Assembly: GCF_000019725.1 (NCBI RefSeq)
Contig: NC_010505.1
Coordinates: 1,724,001 to 1,788,000 of the forward strand
Reading direction: 5' to 3'
DNA from: Methylobacterium radiotolerans JCM 2831
Lineage (GTDB): Bacteria > Pseudomonadota > Alphaproteobacteria > Rhizobiales > Beijerinckiaceae
Length of the DNA: 64,000 bases
Shown here piece after piece: positions 17,119 to 26,510 of the stretch. The notes under the pieces are model-generated. The model was not told the origin of the DNA. It saw only the letters and a list, made by a program, of their open reading frames with translations, and did not search any database. The position numbers and the translations under genes were made by a program. Positions within the stretch are counted from its first letter, which is position 1; every line of letters starts with the position of its first letter.

Positions 17119-18030
17119 ATGAGCGAGACACGCGACGCGGGCCGGTCCGGGGCGAACGGGGTGCGGGACGACGATCCCGCCGCGGAGGCGCCCCTGGGCC
17201 GGCTCCTGCGGCTGATGGCGAGCCTGCGCGATCCCGTCGCCGGCTGCCCCTGGGACGTGGCGCAGAGCTTCGCCACCATCGTGCCCTACACGATCGAGGA
17301 GGCCTACGAGGTCGCCGACGCGGTGGCGCGGGGCGATCTCCGCGACCTGCGCGACGAGCTCGGCGACCTGCTCCTCCAAGTGGTGTTCCACGCCCGCATG
17401 GCCGAGGAGCAGGGCGCCTTCGCGTTCGACGACGTGGCCCGCGCCATCGGCGACAAGCTGGTCCGGCGCCACCCCCACGTCTTCACCCCGGACGGCGCGC
17501 CCCTGCCCGCCGGCTCGCCCCGGCGCGACCCCGCGGCGGTCGAGGCGCAGTGGGCGGCGATCAAGGCGCAGGAACGGGCGGCCCGGCAGGCGGAGCGGGG
17601 GGCCGATAGCCCGGATCCGGTGCCGGACCCGCTCGGCGGCGTCGCGCGGGCGCTGCCGGCCCTCGCCCGGGCGGAGAAGATCTCCCGGCGGGCGGCCGCC
17701 CACGGCTTCGACTGGGACGACGCCGCCCAGGTCGTCGCCAAGGTCCGCGAGGAGACCGACGAGGTCGCCGAGGCCCTGGCGGCGGGCGACCCGGAGGCCG
17801 TGTCGGAGGAGATCGGCGACCTGCTGTTCTCGGTGGCGAACCTCGCGCGGCACGCCGGGATCGACCCGGAGACCGCCCTGCGCGACGGCACCGCCAAGTT
17901 CGAGCGCCGCTTCGCCGCCATGGCGCGGCATCTCGCGGCCGCCGGAGGCGCCCTCGGCCGCTCCGACCTCGCCGCCATGGAGGCGGCGTGGCAGGCCGCC
18001 AAGCGCGACGAGGCGGCGGGCGGGCCGTAG
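17119..18030 (+). CDS. mazG: Nucleoside triphosphate pyrophosphohydrolase MazG
   Basis: 303 residues. It hydrolyses NTPs and dNTPs to monophosphates, a cytosolic housecleaning role. Two MazG domains are visible. The first has CPWDVAQSFATIVPYTIEEA then RDELGDLLLQVVFH; the second has GFDWDDAAQVVAKVREETDE then EEIGDLLFSVANLARH. Both EExxE and ExxD magnesium-binding pairs are intact. The linker between the domains is longer than in E. coli MazG (263 residues) and rich in Ala and Arg. The ATG at 17119 gives the usual N terminus with a short extra lead. Confidence 0.93.
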   Translation: MSETRDAGRSGANGVRDDDPAAEAPLGRLLRLMASLRDPVAGCPWDVAQSFATIVPYTIEEAYEVADAVARGDLRDLRDELGDLLLQVVFHARMAEEQGAFAFDDVARAIGDKLVRRHPHVFTPDGAPLPAGSPRRDPAAVEAQWAAIKAQERAARQAERGADSPDPVPDPLGGVARALPALARAEKISRRAAAHGFDWDDAAQVVAKVREETDEVAEALAAGDPEAVSEEIGDLLFSVANLARHAGIDPETALRDGTAKFERRFAAMARHLAAAGGALGRSDLAAMEAAWQAAKRDEAAGGP

Positions 18031-18239
18031 CGGATCGAGGCCCGCCCCGTCCCGACCGCGCGCGGGCGCTCCGGAGGCCCGCGGGTCGGGATCGCGCGCC
18101 GTGGCGAGGGCTCGAGGCCGGCAGGCCGGCCGCCGCACGCGTCCGGTCGAGCGTCGGGACGAGCACCATTCGTCAAGGTAAAGGGGCTAGGACGGCGCGA
18201 CCCTATCCGTCGAGACGACCGCCCAAGCTTGGCCGTTCC

Positions 18240-19769
18240 ATGCCGCAGACCCCGGGACAGACCGAGATGCTCGAGGCGCAGCTGTTCGAGCTCGCGCCCG
18301 TTTCCCTCTGGTTGCAGGACCTCGGCGCGCTGAAGGCCCGTCTCGACGCGTGGCGGGAGGCCGGCATGGTCGACCTCCGCGCCTGGCTGCGCGATCCCGG
18401 GCACCTGCGGACCTGCCAGAGCCTGATCCGGATCGTGCGGGTCAACCGCAGCACGCTCGCGATTTACGACGCGCGGGACGAGGCCGAGCTGTTCGCCCAC
18501 ATCCCGGCGATCTTCGACGATCCGCGCGCGGAGGCGCTGATCGAGGTGCTGTGCCAGCTCTGGGCCGGGGCGACCCAGGTTCGCCTCGTCACGCGGAACC
18601 GCACCGTCTCGGGGCGCGTCATCGACGTCAGCTACGCGGGGCAGATGCTGCCGGGGCACGAGGCCGGCTGGACCCGCTACCTGATCTCGGTCGAGGACAT
18701 CACGCGGCGCGAGGCGCTGCGGCGGGAGCGCGACGCGGACCGGCGCACCGGAACCCTGTTCCAGCACGCGCCGGTCCCGACCCTGATCCGCGACGAGACG
18801 GGGGTCGCCGCCCGGCTGGCGGCGCTGCGGGCCGACGGGATCACGGATCTCGCCGGCCACCTGGCGGCCCATCCGGGCTGGCTCGCCGAGGCCGAGGCCT
18901 CCCGCCGGATCGTCGACGCGAACCGCCCCGCCCTGGCGCTGTTCGGCGTCGACACCTGCGACGCCCTCGCGCGTCACCTGGATGGCGGTCTCGGCGGCGG
19001 TCTCGGCAGCGGTCTCGGCAGCGGCCTCGGCGAGGCGCCGCTGCAGCTCTTCCGGGAGGAGCTGGCCGAGCTCTGGGACGGCGCGGCGCCGCGCAGCCGG
19101 GACATCGCGGCGCGCAGCCGCGACGGGCGCGACCTGCACCTCAAGATGCAGCGCTCGCCGGTCCCGGAGGCCGGCGGCGGGCGGCGCCTCGTCCAGATCG
19201 CCCTCACGGATATCGGCGACAACAAGCGCTCCGAGGCGCGCCTCGCGGTCCTGAGCCTGACCGATCCGCTGACCGGCCTGCTCAACCGCCTGGGCTACGC
19301 GGCCGCGCTCGACCGGCTGGAGGCGGGCCGGACCGTGCCGACCTCCGTGATCGTCGCGGACCTGAACGACCTCAAGGCGACCAACGACGACCGGGGCCAC
19401 GATGCCGGCGACGACGTGATCCGCCGGTTCGGGGCCATCCTGGAGCGCCACAGCCCCGTCGCGGCCCGCCCGGCCCGGATCGGCGGCGACGAGTTCGTGA
19501 TCCTGCTGCCGGGCCTCGACGCCGCGGACGCCGCCGCGCTGGCCCGGCGGATCCTCGACGGGATCGACGGCGAGAACCGGCCCGGCGCGGCCGTCATCAG
19601 CGCCGCCCTCGGCTCGGCCACCTGGCGCGGGGACGGGGGCCTGAAGGCCGCCGTGTCCCGCGCGGATTCCCAGATGTACGCGGCGAAGCGGCGCTATCGC
19701 GACGGCGCGTGGGCCGGGCGGCCGCCCGTGCCGGGCACGTCCGTCTTCAGCCAAGCGCCGCCGTGCTGA
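18240..19769 (+). CDS. PAS-domain diguanylate cyclase (GGDEF)
   Basis: 509 residues. There are two PAS-like sensor regions: residues ~5-165, with an ISVEDITRRE end that leads into the next domain, and ~175-325, ending VQIALTDIGDNKRSEA. The GGDEF domain (~335-495) has LTDPLTGLLNRLGY and an intact RIGGDEFVILLPG active site, so c-di-GMP synthesis is expected. I see no RxxD inhibitory site five residues before GGDEF, and no EAL domain. Glycine-rich repeats (GGLGGGLGSGLGSGLG) at ~248-263 in the second PAS region come from a 12-bp tandem repeat and look like an expandable loop. The start is ATG; no membrane segment is visible. Confidence 0.88.
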   Translation: MPQTPGQTEMLEAQLFELAPVSLWLQDLGALKARLDAWREAGMVDLRAWLRDPGHLRTCQSLIRIVRVNRSTLAIYDARDEAELFAHIPAIFDDPRAEALIEVLCQLWAGATQVRLVTRNRTVSGRVIDVSYAGQMLPGHEAGWTRYLISVEDITRREALRRERDADRRTGTLFQHAPVPTLIRDETGVAARLAALRADGITDLAGHLAAHPGWLAEAEASRRIVDANRPALALFGVDTCDALARHLDGGLGGGLGSGLGSGLGEAPLQLFREELAELWDGAAPRSRDIAARSRDGRDLHLKMQRSPVPEAGGGRRLVQIALTDIGDNKRSEARLAVLSLTDPLTGLLNRLGYAAALDRLEAGRTVPTSVIVADLNDLKATNDDRGHDAGDDVIRRFGAILERHSPVAARPARIGGDEFVILLPGLDAADAAALARRILDGIDGENRPGAAVISAALGSATWRGDGGLKAAVSRADSQMYAAKRRYRDGAWAGRPPVPGTSVFSQAPPC

Positions 19770-19870
19770 CGGTGGCGGAGGCCGGGGCCGGACATCGCCG
19801 CGGCGATCCTCCGCGGTTCCCCCGCGCGCCGAGGGCTCGACACGTCGCGGCGCGCGGATATGTTCCGCGC

Positions 19871-20200
19871 ATGCGCTTCGCCCTGCCCGTCCTCGCCGCC
19901 CTCGCCGTCACCGCCGCCCTGCCCCGGCCCGCCGCGGCCGAGACGGTCCTCCAGGAGCGGTTCGGCTGCCACAGCCAGGAGGTCACGGACCGCCTGTTCA
20001 AGCTGGTCATGGCGGGCGACGAGTCCGGGTTCGGCCAGCTGCTGCAGGGCAGCCTCGCCAGCGGCGAGTGCCGCTCGTTCAAGCCCGGCGAGGAGGTCCG
20101 GCTCGAGTCCCGGACGATGAGCTACGGCTGCCTCGCCCTGAAGGACACGCAGGATCGCTGCTACTGGACGCCGCTGAGCGCCATCGAGAAGGCGAACTGA
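19871..20200 (+). CDS. Small exported protein with four cysteines
   Basis: 109 residues: signal peptide MRFALPVLAALAVTAALPRP with an AAA-E cleavage site near residue 23, then a compact mature domain with Cys33, Cys67, Cys87 and Cys97, which could form two disulfides in the periplasm. The end reads SYGCLALKDTQDRCYWTPLS. Family not recognised; such proteins are frequent in Methylobacterium. It lies 101 bases after the diguanylate cyclase gene and converges on the DUF892 gene. Confidence 0.75.
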   Translation: MRFALPVLAALAVTAALPRPAAAETVLQERFGCHSQEVTDRLFKLVMAGDESGFGQLLQGSLASGECRSFKPGEEVRLESRTMSYGCLALKDTQDRCYWTPLSAIEKAN

Positions 20201-20266
20201 CGCCGGCCCGGGCAGCGGCGAACCGGCGCCCGGGGGCGCCGGCCCGCCCGCGCGGCCGGGGCGCGG

Positions 20267-20812
20267 TCAGGCGGCCTTCTTCCCCCTGCCCCTCGACGGC
20301 TCGGCATCCGGCTCCGCCCCGCCGGGCTCGCCCGCGGCGTTGATCGACGCGGCGATCTTCGAGAGCAGCGCGTCGGTCCGCTTCTCCTCCTGCAGGGTCT
20401 CGTCCAGGAGCTCGGCGGCGTCCGCGTAGCCGAGCTGGGCCGCCCAGGTCTTCAGGGTGCCGTAGCGGGCGATCTCGTAGTGCTCCACCGCCTGGGCGCA
20501 GGCGGCCAGCACCGCGTCGGCGGCCGGGCTGTCGGCGAAATCGTCGAGATCCTCCTCCATCTCCGAGACGATGCCCTGCATCGCCTCGCAGGTCTTGGCC
20601 CGGGCCGGCTTGCCGATGATCTCGAAGACCTGCGTCAGGCGCTCCACCTGCTGGGCGCTCTCCTCGGCGTGGGTCTCGAAGGCCTGGCGCAGCTCGTCGT
20701 GCTCCGCCGCCTTGGCGGATTTCTTGAGCGCCTTCACCGACTGCTTCTCGGCGTAGTAGACGTCCTTCAGGGTCTCGTAGAAAGCGTCCTGCAGCGTCTT
20801 CTGCTTGGCCAT
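20267..20812 (-). CDS. DUF892 (YciE-like) ferritin-fold protein
   Basis: 181 residues. Four-helix ferritin-like DUF892 domain: FYETLKDVYYAEKQSVKAL, then FETHAEESAQQVERLTQVFE, CEAMQGIVSEMEEDLDD and AVEHYEIARYGTLKTWA. The Glu/His residues at the expected di-metal positions are kept. Family members are stress-induced cytosolic proteins of uncertain reaction. The C-terminal tail (~20 residues, SRGRGKKAA) is basic and disordered. GGAGA lies about eight bases before the ATG. Confidence 0.88.
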   Translation of the reverse strand: MAKQKTLQDAFYETLKDVYYAEKQSVKALKKSAKAAEHDELRQAFETHAEESAQQVERLTQVFEIIGKPARAKTCEAMQGIVSEMEEDLDDFADSPAADAVLAACAQAVEHYEIARYGTLKTWAAQLGYADAAELLDETLQEEKRTDALLSKIAASINAAGEPGGAEPDAEPSRGRGKKAA

Positions 20813-20928
20813 TCGGTCTGTCTCCGCTGGGGGCCGCGCGCCGTGTTCGGCGGCGTCCTCCGGGCAACGCCGGTCCGGCCGGCCGTATCCGGACGATATC
20901 TTCGCCCTGTGGAGGAACCTTTCGGGGC

Positions 20929-21099
20929 TCAGCGGCCCGCCCCGTCCGGGCGCGGCTTCCGCCCGGCCCGCGGCGCGCCCCCCGGCTTCGGGCGCAGGCG
21001 GTCGAGGACCGTTTCCAGGGCGCGCTCTACGGCGTCGCGGTCCGGAACGGTCTCCGGCGGGGGCGGGGTCGATCGGCCCGGGTCGCGGCGCTTCGGCAT
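20929..21099 (-). CDS. Possible small basic protein
   Basis: 56 residues from ATG 21099 (an in-frame start at 21189 would give 86). The sequence is Pro/Arg-rich, with one helical stretch DRDAVERALETVLDRLRPKP. The ribosome site is weak and I recognise no family. It lies between DUF892 and doxX on the same strand. The codon pattern is not clearly different from noncoding GC-rich sequence, so it may be spurious. Confidence 0.3.
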   Translation of the reverse strand: MPKRRDPGRSTPPPPETVPDRDAVERALETVLDRLRPKPGGAPRAGRKPRPDGAGR

Positions 21100-21225
21100 G
21101 TCGTCCGCCCGTGTCGGGGCCGGGCGGACCGGTCTTCCGGCCCGCGCGGCGGCTGCCGGCCGGTCGAGCGGCCAGGATCCTGAGATCAAAGCCTCCCATG
21201 ATCCCGGGATCCCGGGATCCTGTGA

Positions 21226-21732
21226 TCAAGGTTCCCGGATGGTTGCCGGCGCGTCCGGTCCCGGAGCCGCCGGCGGCCGCGCCGGATCGCGGGAGGTCCC
21301 GGCCGCGCCCTGTCCGGATCCGCGGCCCCCGCCGAACGGCCAGTCGATCAGGCCGCCGGCCCAGAGCGCCGCCCAGACGAAGACCGGCTGAAAGGCGAGG
21401 CGCGGCCCGTGATACCACCAGGAATCCGGGATGCCGTCGACGTGGACGTGGTCGAAGGCGTGCTTGAGGTTCGCCGGGTAGACGCAGACCGCGTAGAGGG
21501 CGAGGCCGATCGCGGCCGCCCGGCGGAACCGGCCCGTCAGGAGGCCGATCGCCCCGGCGATCTCGCACAGGCCGGTCGCCAGGATGACGAGTCGCGGCTG
21601 CGGCACCCAGTCGGGCATCAGCGGCAGCATCGCGTCGGTCGCCACGAGGTGGACCGCGCCGATGAACAGGTAGATCGCCGCGAGCCCGTAGCGCAGCCGG
21701 CGCCGCCCGGTCTCGATCGCCTGCTCGGTCAC
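21226..21732 (-). CDS. DoxX-like membrane protein
   Basis: 168 residues with four membrane segments: YGLAAIYLFIGAVHLVA, LVILATGLCEIAGAIGLL, AAAIGLALYAVCVYPANL and FQPVFVWAALWAGGLIDW. This is the DoxX-like layout, including the KHAF segment between helices 3 and 4. The GTG start overlaps the pabC stop by four bases, so it is the last gene of the pab operon, although no role in folate synthesis is known. The C-terminal ~40 residues are Gly/Pro-rich, and the stop codon lies at the edge of a GATCCCGGG-rich repeat tract (21199-21220). Confidence 0.82.
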   Translation of the reverse strand: MTEQAIETGRRRLRYGLAAIYLFIGAVHLVATDAMLPLMPDWVPQPRLVILATGLCEIAGAIGLLTGRFRRAAAIGLALYAVCVYPANLKHAFDHVHVDGIPDSWWYHGPRLAFQPVFVWAALWAGGLIDWPFGGGRGSGQGAAGTSRDPARPPAAPGPDAPATIREP

Positions 21733-22580
21733 GCGACAGCGTCCTCCGTGACGCCGCAGGATTGGGCGGCGCGGGCGCGCAAGGCCGCCTTGAGGCGGCC
21801 CACCGCCGGGTGGCCGTCACTGGCCAGGGCGGTGTCGCCGATGGCGGTCACGGGGGCCAGGAGCCGCAGGGAATTGGTCAGGAACACGGCCTCCGCGCCG
21901 AGGAGATCGGGCAGGCCGAGCGACCGTTCCTCGGCCCGCAGCCCGCATCCGGCGGCGAGGCCCAGCACCTCCGCCCGCACGATGCCGGCGAGCACGCCGT
22001 CTCCGAGCGGCGGCGTGACCAGGGTGGTGCCGAGCAGGGCGAACAGGTTGCCGGTGCCCGCGCAGGCGACGCGCCCCCGCGTGTTGCGGAACAGCGCCTC
22101 GTCGCAGCCCGCGGCGGCGGCCTCCCGGGCGGCCAGCACCGCGTCGCCATAGCCCAGCGTCTTCAGGCGGCTGGCGGGGGAGGTGTCGTTGCGGGCGATG
22201 GCGGTCGGCCAGAGGCGCAGGGGCGCGAAGGACGCGGCCCTGGTGCTCACGGCCGCGGTGGCGAAGAGCGTCGGGTTCGGGGCGTCCGGCGGCTTCAGTC
22301 CCCGCGGGCCGGAGCCGCGGGTGAGGGTGGTGCGGATCGCGAGCCGCTCCCCCTGCCCGGCCAGCGCCCGCATGGCCCCACGGATGCGCTCGGCGTCGGC
22401 CGGGATCCCGAGCGTGTCGGCGGAGGCCACGAGCCGGGCGATGTGGGCGTCCTCGAAGGCCACGCGGCCGCCGAGCGCCAGCGCGGTGTCGAACAGGCCG
22501 TCGCCGAGCGTCAGGCCGCGGTCGGTGTGGTCCAGCGGCGCGGTCGTCCCGGGGAGAAGCGCCCCGTCACGCCACAGCAT
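21729..22580 (-). CDS. pabC: Aminodeoxychorismate lyase (class IV PLP aminotransferase fold)
   Basis: 283 residues. It converts 4-amino-4-deoxychorismate to p-aminobenzoate and pyruvate in folate synthesis. The fold-type IV pattern is present: RGLTLGDGLFDTA near the start, the PLP lysine in SRLKTLGYGDAVLA, then GCDEALFRNTRGRVACAGTGN and the glycine-rich phosphate-binding loop (VTPPLGDGVLAGIVR). The class also includes D-amino-acid and branched-chain aminotransferases, but position directly after pabB and pabA makes PabC the best call. Its ATG lies inside the end of pabA (14-base overlap). Confidence 0.88.
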   Translation of the reverse strand: MLWRDGALLPGTTAPLDHTDRGLTLGDGLFDTALALGGRVAFEDAHIARLVASADTLGIPADAERIRGAMRALAGQGERLAIRTTLTRGSGPRGLKPPDAPNPTLFATAAVSTRAASFAPLRLWPTAIARNDTSPASRLKTLGYGDAVLAAREAAAAGCDEALFRNTRGRVACAGTGNLFALLGTTLVTPPLGDGVLAGIVRAEVLGLAAGCGLRAEERSLGLPDLLGAEAVFLTNSLRLLAPVTAIGDTALASDGHPAVGRLKAALRARAAQSCGVTEDAVA

Positions 22581-23181
22581 CGCGGCGCCCCTCCGGTCTC
22601 TGCCGCCACGCGCGGGCCAGTCCCAGGAAATTGGCGAACAGGGCGTGGCCGCCCTCGGTCAGGACCGATTCCGGGTGGAACTGGATGCCGTAGGTCGGGT
22701 GGGTCCGGTGCGACAGCGCCATCACCTCCCCCTCCTGCGAGACGGCGTCGACCGAGAGGTGCCGCGCCATGTCGGGGCCGGGGGTGACCACCAGCGAGTG
22801 GTAGCGTCCCACCGGCATCGGCGCCGGCAGCCCGGCGAACAGGCGCTGGCCCGCGTGGTCGATCGGCGTCATCTGCCCGTGCAGGGGCCGCTGCGCCCGC
22901 GCGACCGTGCCGCCGAAGGCCGCGCCGATCGCCTGGTGGCCGAGGCAGACGCCGAGGATCGGCACCGCGCCCGACAGCTCCCGGATCGCCGGCAGGGAGA
23001 TCCCGGCCTCCGCGGGGGTGCAGGGCCCGGGCGAGACCACCAGGGCCTCCGGTTCGAGCGCCCGGATGCCGGGGACGTCCAGCGCGTCGTTGCGCACGAC
23101 CCGGACCGTCTCGCCGAGCTCCTCCAGGTAGCGGACGACGTTGAAGACGAACGAGTCGTAATTGTCGAGGACGAGGATCAT
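22567..23181 (-). CDS. pabA: Aminodeoxychorismate/anthranilate synthase glutamine amidotransferase subunit
   Basis: 204 residues, a class I glutamine amidotransferase that supplies ammonia to PabB. The triad is visible: Cys in ILGVCLGHQAIG, His and Glu in YGIQFHPESVLTE; VSPGPCTPAEAG is the oxyanion-region motif. It starts with the standard [15 protein letters not shown]. The ATG overlaps the pabB stop by four bases (ATGA). This kind of subunit can also serve anthranilate synthase; the neighbours here point to p-aminobenzoate. Confidence 0.92.
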   Translation of the reverse strand: MILVLDNYDSFVFNVVRYLEELGETVRVVRNDALDVPGIRALEPEALVVSPGPCTPAEAGISLPAIRELSGAVPILGVCLGHQAIGAAFGGTVARAQRPLHGQMTPIDHAGQRLFAGLPAPMPVGRYHSLVVTPGPDMARHLSVDAVSQEGEVMALSHRTHPTYGIQFHPESVLTEGGHALFANFLGLARAWRQRPEGRRDAVA

Positions 23182-24551
23182 GCGAAGGCCTCGAAGACGC
23201 GGGCGGCCTTGGCCAGGGTCTCGTCGTATTCCGGGCCCGGCTCCGACAGCAGGGTCACCCCGCCCCCGGCCTGCAGGACCGCCTGGTGCGCGTCCATGAA
23301 CACGGTGCGGATCGCGATCGACGTGTCGAGCGCCCCGTCGAAGCCGATCCGGCCGATGGCGCCGCAGTAGAGTTCCCGCGCGTCGCCCTCGATCTCGGTG
23401 ATGATGTCCATGGCGCGGATCTTCGGGGCGCCCGTGATCGAGCCGCCCGGGAAGGTCCCTTCCAGGAGGTCGAGGGCGTCGAGCCCGTCGCGGAGGTCTC
23501 CGGTCACCACCGACACCAGATGGTGGACGTTGGCGTAGGTCTCCAGCCCGCACAGGGTCGGCACGGCGACGCTGCCCGGCGCGCAGACCCGCGACAGGTC
23601 GTTGCGCAGCAGGTCGACGATCATGACGTTCTCGGCCCGCTCCTTGACGCTGGCCTGCAGCGCCTCGGCCGCCGCCCGGTCGGCCACCGGGTCGTCGAGG
23701 CGGCGGGCGGTGCCCTTGATCGGGCGCGTCTCCACGTGCCGGCCGTCGAGGCGGATGAACCGCTCCGGCGATGACGAGGCCACGGTCAGGCCCTCCTGTT
23801 CCAGGTAGGCCCCGAAGGTCGCCGGATTGGTCTCGCGCAGCCGCCGGTAGAGGGCGAACGGGTCGAAGCCGGCCGGCAGGTCGGCGACGAAGCGCTGGGC
23901 GATATTGGCCTGGTAGATGTCGCCGGCGCGAATGTATGCGCGGACTTTTTCGACAGCCTCTTCATAGCTTTGGCGGTCGAAGTTCGAGCGCCACGCGAGC
24001 GGTTGGGCCGGCCGGGCTGCGGCCGGGACCGGCGGCTCCGCGCCGCCGAGCAGGTCGGCGAAGCCGGCGAGCCGCGCCTCCGCGCGGGCCCGCCGCGCGT
24101 CCGGCGCGGTCTCCGGGAAACCCGTGGCGACCAGCCGGGCCGTGCCGGCGGCGTGGTCGACGACCAGGGCCGTGTCGTAGAGGTTCAGCGCGATGTCGTC
24201 GGTGAGCCCCGCCCGCCGGGCCGGCGCCGCCACCCGCTCCAGCGCCGCGCCGAGGTCGTAGGCCAGGTACCCGATCGCCCCGCCGGGGAACGGTTCCGGC
24301 CCGGGCTCGAGCCGGTAGGGTTCGAGGCAGGCCCGGAGCGCCGCCATCGGGCCGCCCGCCACCGGTCGCCCGTCGAGGGTCGCGCGCCCGTCGCGGTAGC
24401 GGAACCGCGCGAACGGGTCGGCGGCCACGATCGAGTGCCGCCCCAGCGGGTCGTGCCGCATGGCGCTGTCGAGGAAGGCGAGCCCGGGCAGGGCGCGCAG
24501 CCGGGCCGCCGCCGCGACGGGATCGATGAAGGGGATCTCTCGGGTCCACAT
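23178..24551 (-). CDS. pabB: Aminodeoxychorismate synthase component I
   Basis: 457 residues, chorismate-binding enzyme that aminates chorismate to 4-amino-4-deoxychorismate. Core motifs: [74 protein letters not shown] and the Mg-binding [23 protein letters not shown], with Lys where anthranilate synthases have Ala (PIAGT), marks it as PabB rather than TrpE. First gene of the pabB-pabA-pabC-doxX operon. I chose ATG 24551 (MWTREIPF); the frame is open further upstream but with low-complexity sequence. Confidence 0.93.
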   Translation of the reverse strand: MWTREIPFIDPVAAAARLRALPGLAFLDSAMRHDPLGRHSIVAADPFARFRYRDGRATLDGRPVAGGPMAALRACLEPYRLEPGPEPFPGGAIGYLAYDLGAALERVAAPARRAGLTDDIALNLYDTALVVDHAAGTARLVATGFPETAPDARRARAEARLAGFADLLGGAEPPVPAAARPAQPLAWRSNFDRQSYEEAVEKVRAYIRAGDIYQANIAQRFVADLPAGFDPFALYRRLRETNPATFGAYLEQEGLTVASSSPERFIRLDGRHVETRPIKGTARRLDDPVADRAAAEALQASVKERAENVMIVDLLRNDLSRVCAPGSVAVPTLCGLETYANVHHLVSVVTGDLRDGLDALDLLEGTFPGGSITGAPKIRAMDIITEIEGDARELYCGAIGRIGFDGALDTSIAIRTVFMDAHQAVLQAGGGVTLLSEPGPEYDETLAKAARVFEAFA

Positions 24552-24908
24552 GACCGGGTTCGGGGCCGTTATCCTCGGGCTGTGCGTCGTCCGCTGCCGT
24601 CGCACAGGCGATGCCGCGGGGGAAGCGGCAGTTCCACGCAGGCCCCGCCGCCTCGCGCGGGCGGGCCGTGTCCGGGGCGCAGGGCCGCGCTGTCCCGTCC
24701 TGATGTGGGGTCTGAGAAGCCCGCCGCAAAGCTTTGCTGTCATGACAGGATCCGCGTCCGGGCCCAGGCTCGCGCGCGGGGCTGGTCACCCCTGCGGCGG
24801 CCGGCCTCGCGCGGAGGCGCCGGAGCCTGTATAGGAGCGCGACCCCGAATTCCTGGTCCCGCGCGCCGGGCGGCCGATCGCCCCGCCGGACTGTCCGACC
24901 CGAATGCC
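24552..24908. other. Divergent promoter region between pabB and rimO
   Basis: 357 bases without a convincing gene. It must hold both promoters. The only distinct element is the 12-base perfect palindrome CTGTCATGACAG at 24737-24748, next to an AAAGCTTT palindrome at 24728-24735; either could bind a regulator but neither matches an operator I know. I see no riboswitch-like structure. Confidence 0.5.
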
Positions 24909-26255
24909 ATGACCGCCACGCCCGCCCCCCGCGGCCCCGCTCCCGGCGCCGCCCCGAAAATCTCGTTCGTCTCGCTGGGCTGCCCCAAGGCGCTGGTCGA
25001 TTCCGAGCGGATCCTCACCCACCTTCGCGCCGAGGGCTACGAGCTGGCCCGCCGGCACGACGGCGCCGACGTGGTGATCGTCAACACCTGCGGCTTCCTC
25101 GACTCGGCCAAGGCGGAGTCGCTCTCGGCGATCGGCGAGGCCATGGCGGAGAACGGCCGGGTGATCGTCACCGGCTGCATGGGCGCGCAGCCGGAGGAGA
25201 TCCGCGAGAAGTACCCCGACCTCCTGGCGGTGACCGGGCCCCAGGCCTACGAGTCGGTGGTGGCGGCCGTCCACGAGGCGGTGCCGCCGGCCCACGACCC
25301 GTTCCTCGACCTCGTGCCGCCGCAGGGGATCAAGCTCACCCCGCGCCACTACGCCTACCTGAAGATCTCGGAGGGGTGCAGCAATCGCTGCAGCTTCTGC
25401 ATCATCCCGTCCCTGCGCGGGAACCTCGTCAGCCGCCCGGCCGCCGACGTGCTGCGGGAAGCGGAGAAACTGGTGAAGGCCGGCGTGAAGGAGCTGCTGG
25501 TCGTCAGCCAGGACACCAGCGCCTACGGCGTCGATATCCGCTACAGTGAGAGCCCGTGGCGCGACCGGCAGGTCCGCGCGAAGTTCTACGACCTGACCCG
25601 GGAGCTCGGCGAGCTCGGGGCCTGGGTGCGGCTGCACTACGTCTACCCCTACCCGCACGTGGACGAGGTCATCCCCCTGATGGCCGAGGGCAAGGTGCTC
25701 CCCTACCTCGACATGCCGCTCCAGCACGCGAGCCCCTCCGTGCTCAAGCGCATGCGCCGCCCCGGCAACCAGGAGCGCCAGCTCGACCGGATCCGCAGCT
25801 GGCGGCAGACCTGCCCGGATCTCGCGATCCGCTCGACCTTCATCGTCGGCTTCCCCGGCGAGACCGAGGCCGAGTTCGAGGAACTGCTGGCCTGGCTGCA
25901 GGAGGCCAAGCTCGATCGGGTCGGCTGCTTCGAGTACGAGCCGGTGGCGGGCGCCACCGCCAACGCGCTGGGCGACCCCGTGCCGCCGGCGGTGAAGGCC
26001 GAGCGCAAGCGCCGGTTCATGGAGACGCAGAACGGGATCGCGCTGCGGCTGCAGCGGGCCAAGGTCGGCAAGCGGCTGCCGGTCATCGTCGATTCCGTCG
26101 AGGGCGGGGTCGCGCGGGGCCGGTCCAAGGCCGACGCGCCGGAGATCGACGGCACCGTCCACGCCGCCTTCCGGCGCCCGGTGCGGGTCGGCGACATCGT
26201 CACCGTGAAGATCGACCGGGCCGAGGCCTACGACCTCTACGGCAGCGTCGCCTGA
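24909..26255 (+). CDS. rimO: Ribosomal protein S12 methylthiotransferase RimO
   Basis: 448 residues. Radical SAM enzyme that adds a methylthio group to the conserved Asp of ribosomal protein S12. Three N-terminal cysteines bind one cluster ([32 protein letters not shown]). The radical SAM CxxxCxxC is in [19 protein letters not shown]-terminal TRAM domain ([10 protein letters not shown]...) closes it. The [12 protein letters not shown] motif distinguishes RimO from MiaB. Start is ATG 24909; a nearby ATG at 24904 is out of frame. Confidence 0.95.
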   Translation: MTATPAPRGPAPGAAPKISFVSLGCPKALVDSERILTHLRAEGYELARRHDGADVVIVNTCGFLDSAKAESLSAIGEAMAENGRVIVTGCMGAQPEEIREKYPDLLAVTGPQAYESVVAAVHEAVPPAHDPFLDLVPPQGIKLTPRHYAYLKISEGCSNRCSFCIIPSLRGNLVSRPAADVLREAEKLVKAGVKELLVVSQDTSAYGVDIRYSESPWRDRQVRAKFYDLTRELGELGAWVRLHYVYPYPHVDEVIPLMAEGKVLPYLDMPLQHASPSVLKRMRRPGNQERQLDRIRSWRQTCPDLAIRSTFIVGFPGETEAEFEELLAWLQEAKLDRVGCFEYEPVAGATANALGDPVPPAVKAERKRRFMETQNGIALRLQRAKVGKRLPVIVDSVEGGVARGRSKADAPEIDGTVHAAFRRPVRVGDIVTVKIDRAEAYDLYGSVA

Positions 26256-26287
26256 GGCGGCGCGCCGTGGCGACGATCCGAACCGTG

Positions 26288-26402
26288 CCCTCATCCTGAG
26301 GCGCCGAGCGCCGCGGAGGCCTCGGAGGAGGGCTCCAGCCGGCCGCGCGATCCCCGGAGCCCTCCTTCGAGGCTCGCTCCGCTCGCACCTCGGGATGGGG
26401 GC
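26288..26402. repeat. Intergenic inverted repeat (CATCCCGAGG family)
   Basis: Outer arms CCCTCATCCTGAGGC (26288-26302) and CACCTCGGGATGGGGGC (26386-26402) pair imperfectly. Inner arms CCTCGGAGGAGGGCTCC (26320-26336) and GGAGCCCTCCTTCGAGG (26356-26372) pair with one mismatch. Same family as 12970-13067. It sits between rimO and the dinB promoter and could also act as the rimO terminator. Confidence 0.75.
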
Positions 26403-26471
26403 GTGGGTGGGATATCCCTGTTGACGCCCCGTCCGGCACAGCTTGACCCCGCAGGGTCGCCGCGATCTTTA

Positions 26472-26486
26472 GAACAGAGCGGGAAC
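26472..26486 (+). promoter_or_regulatory. LexA (SOS) box of dinB
   Basis: GAAC-AGAGCGG-GAAC is an exact match to the alphaproteobacterial LexA direct-repeat site GAAC-N7-GAAC. It starts right after a candidate promoter, TTGACC (26443-26448) and TCTTTA (26466-26471) with 17-base spacing, and ends 24 bases before the dinB ATG. Bound LexA would block this promoter. Confidence 0.85.
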
Positions 26487-26510
26487 CAGCGGCGGATCTC
26501 CGAGGCGGCG

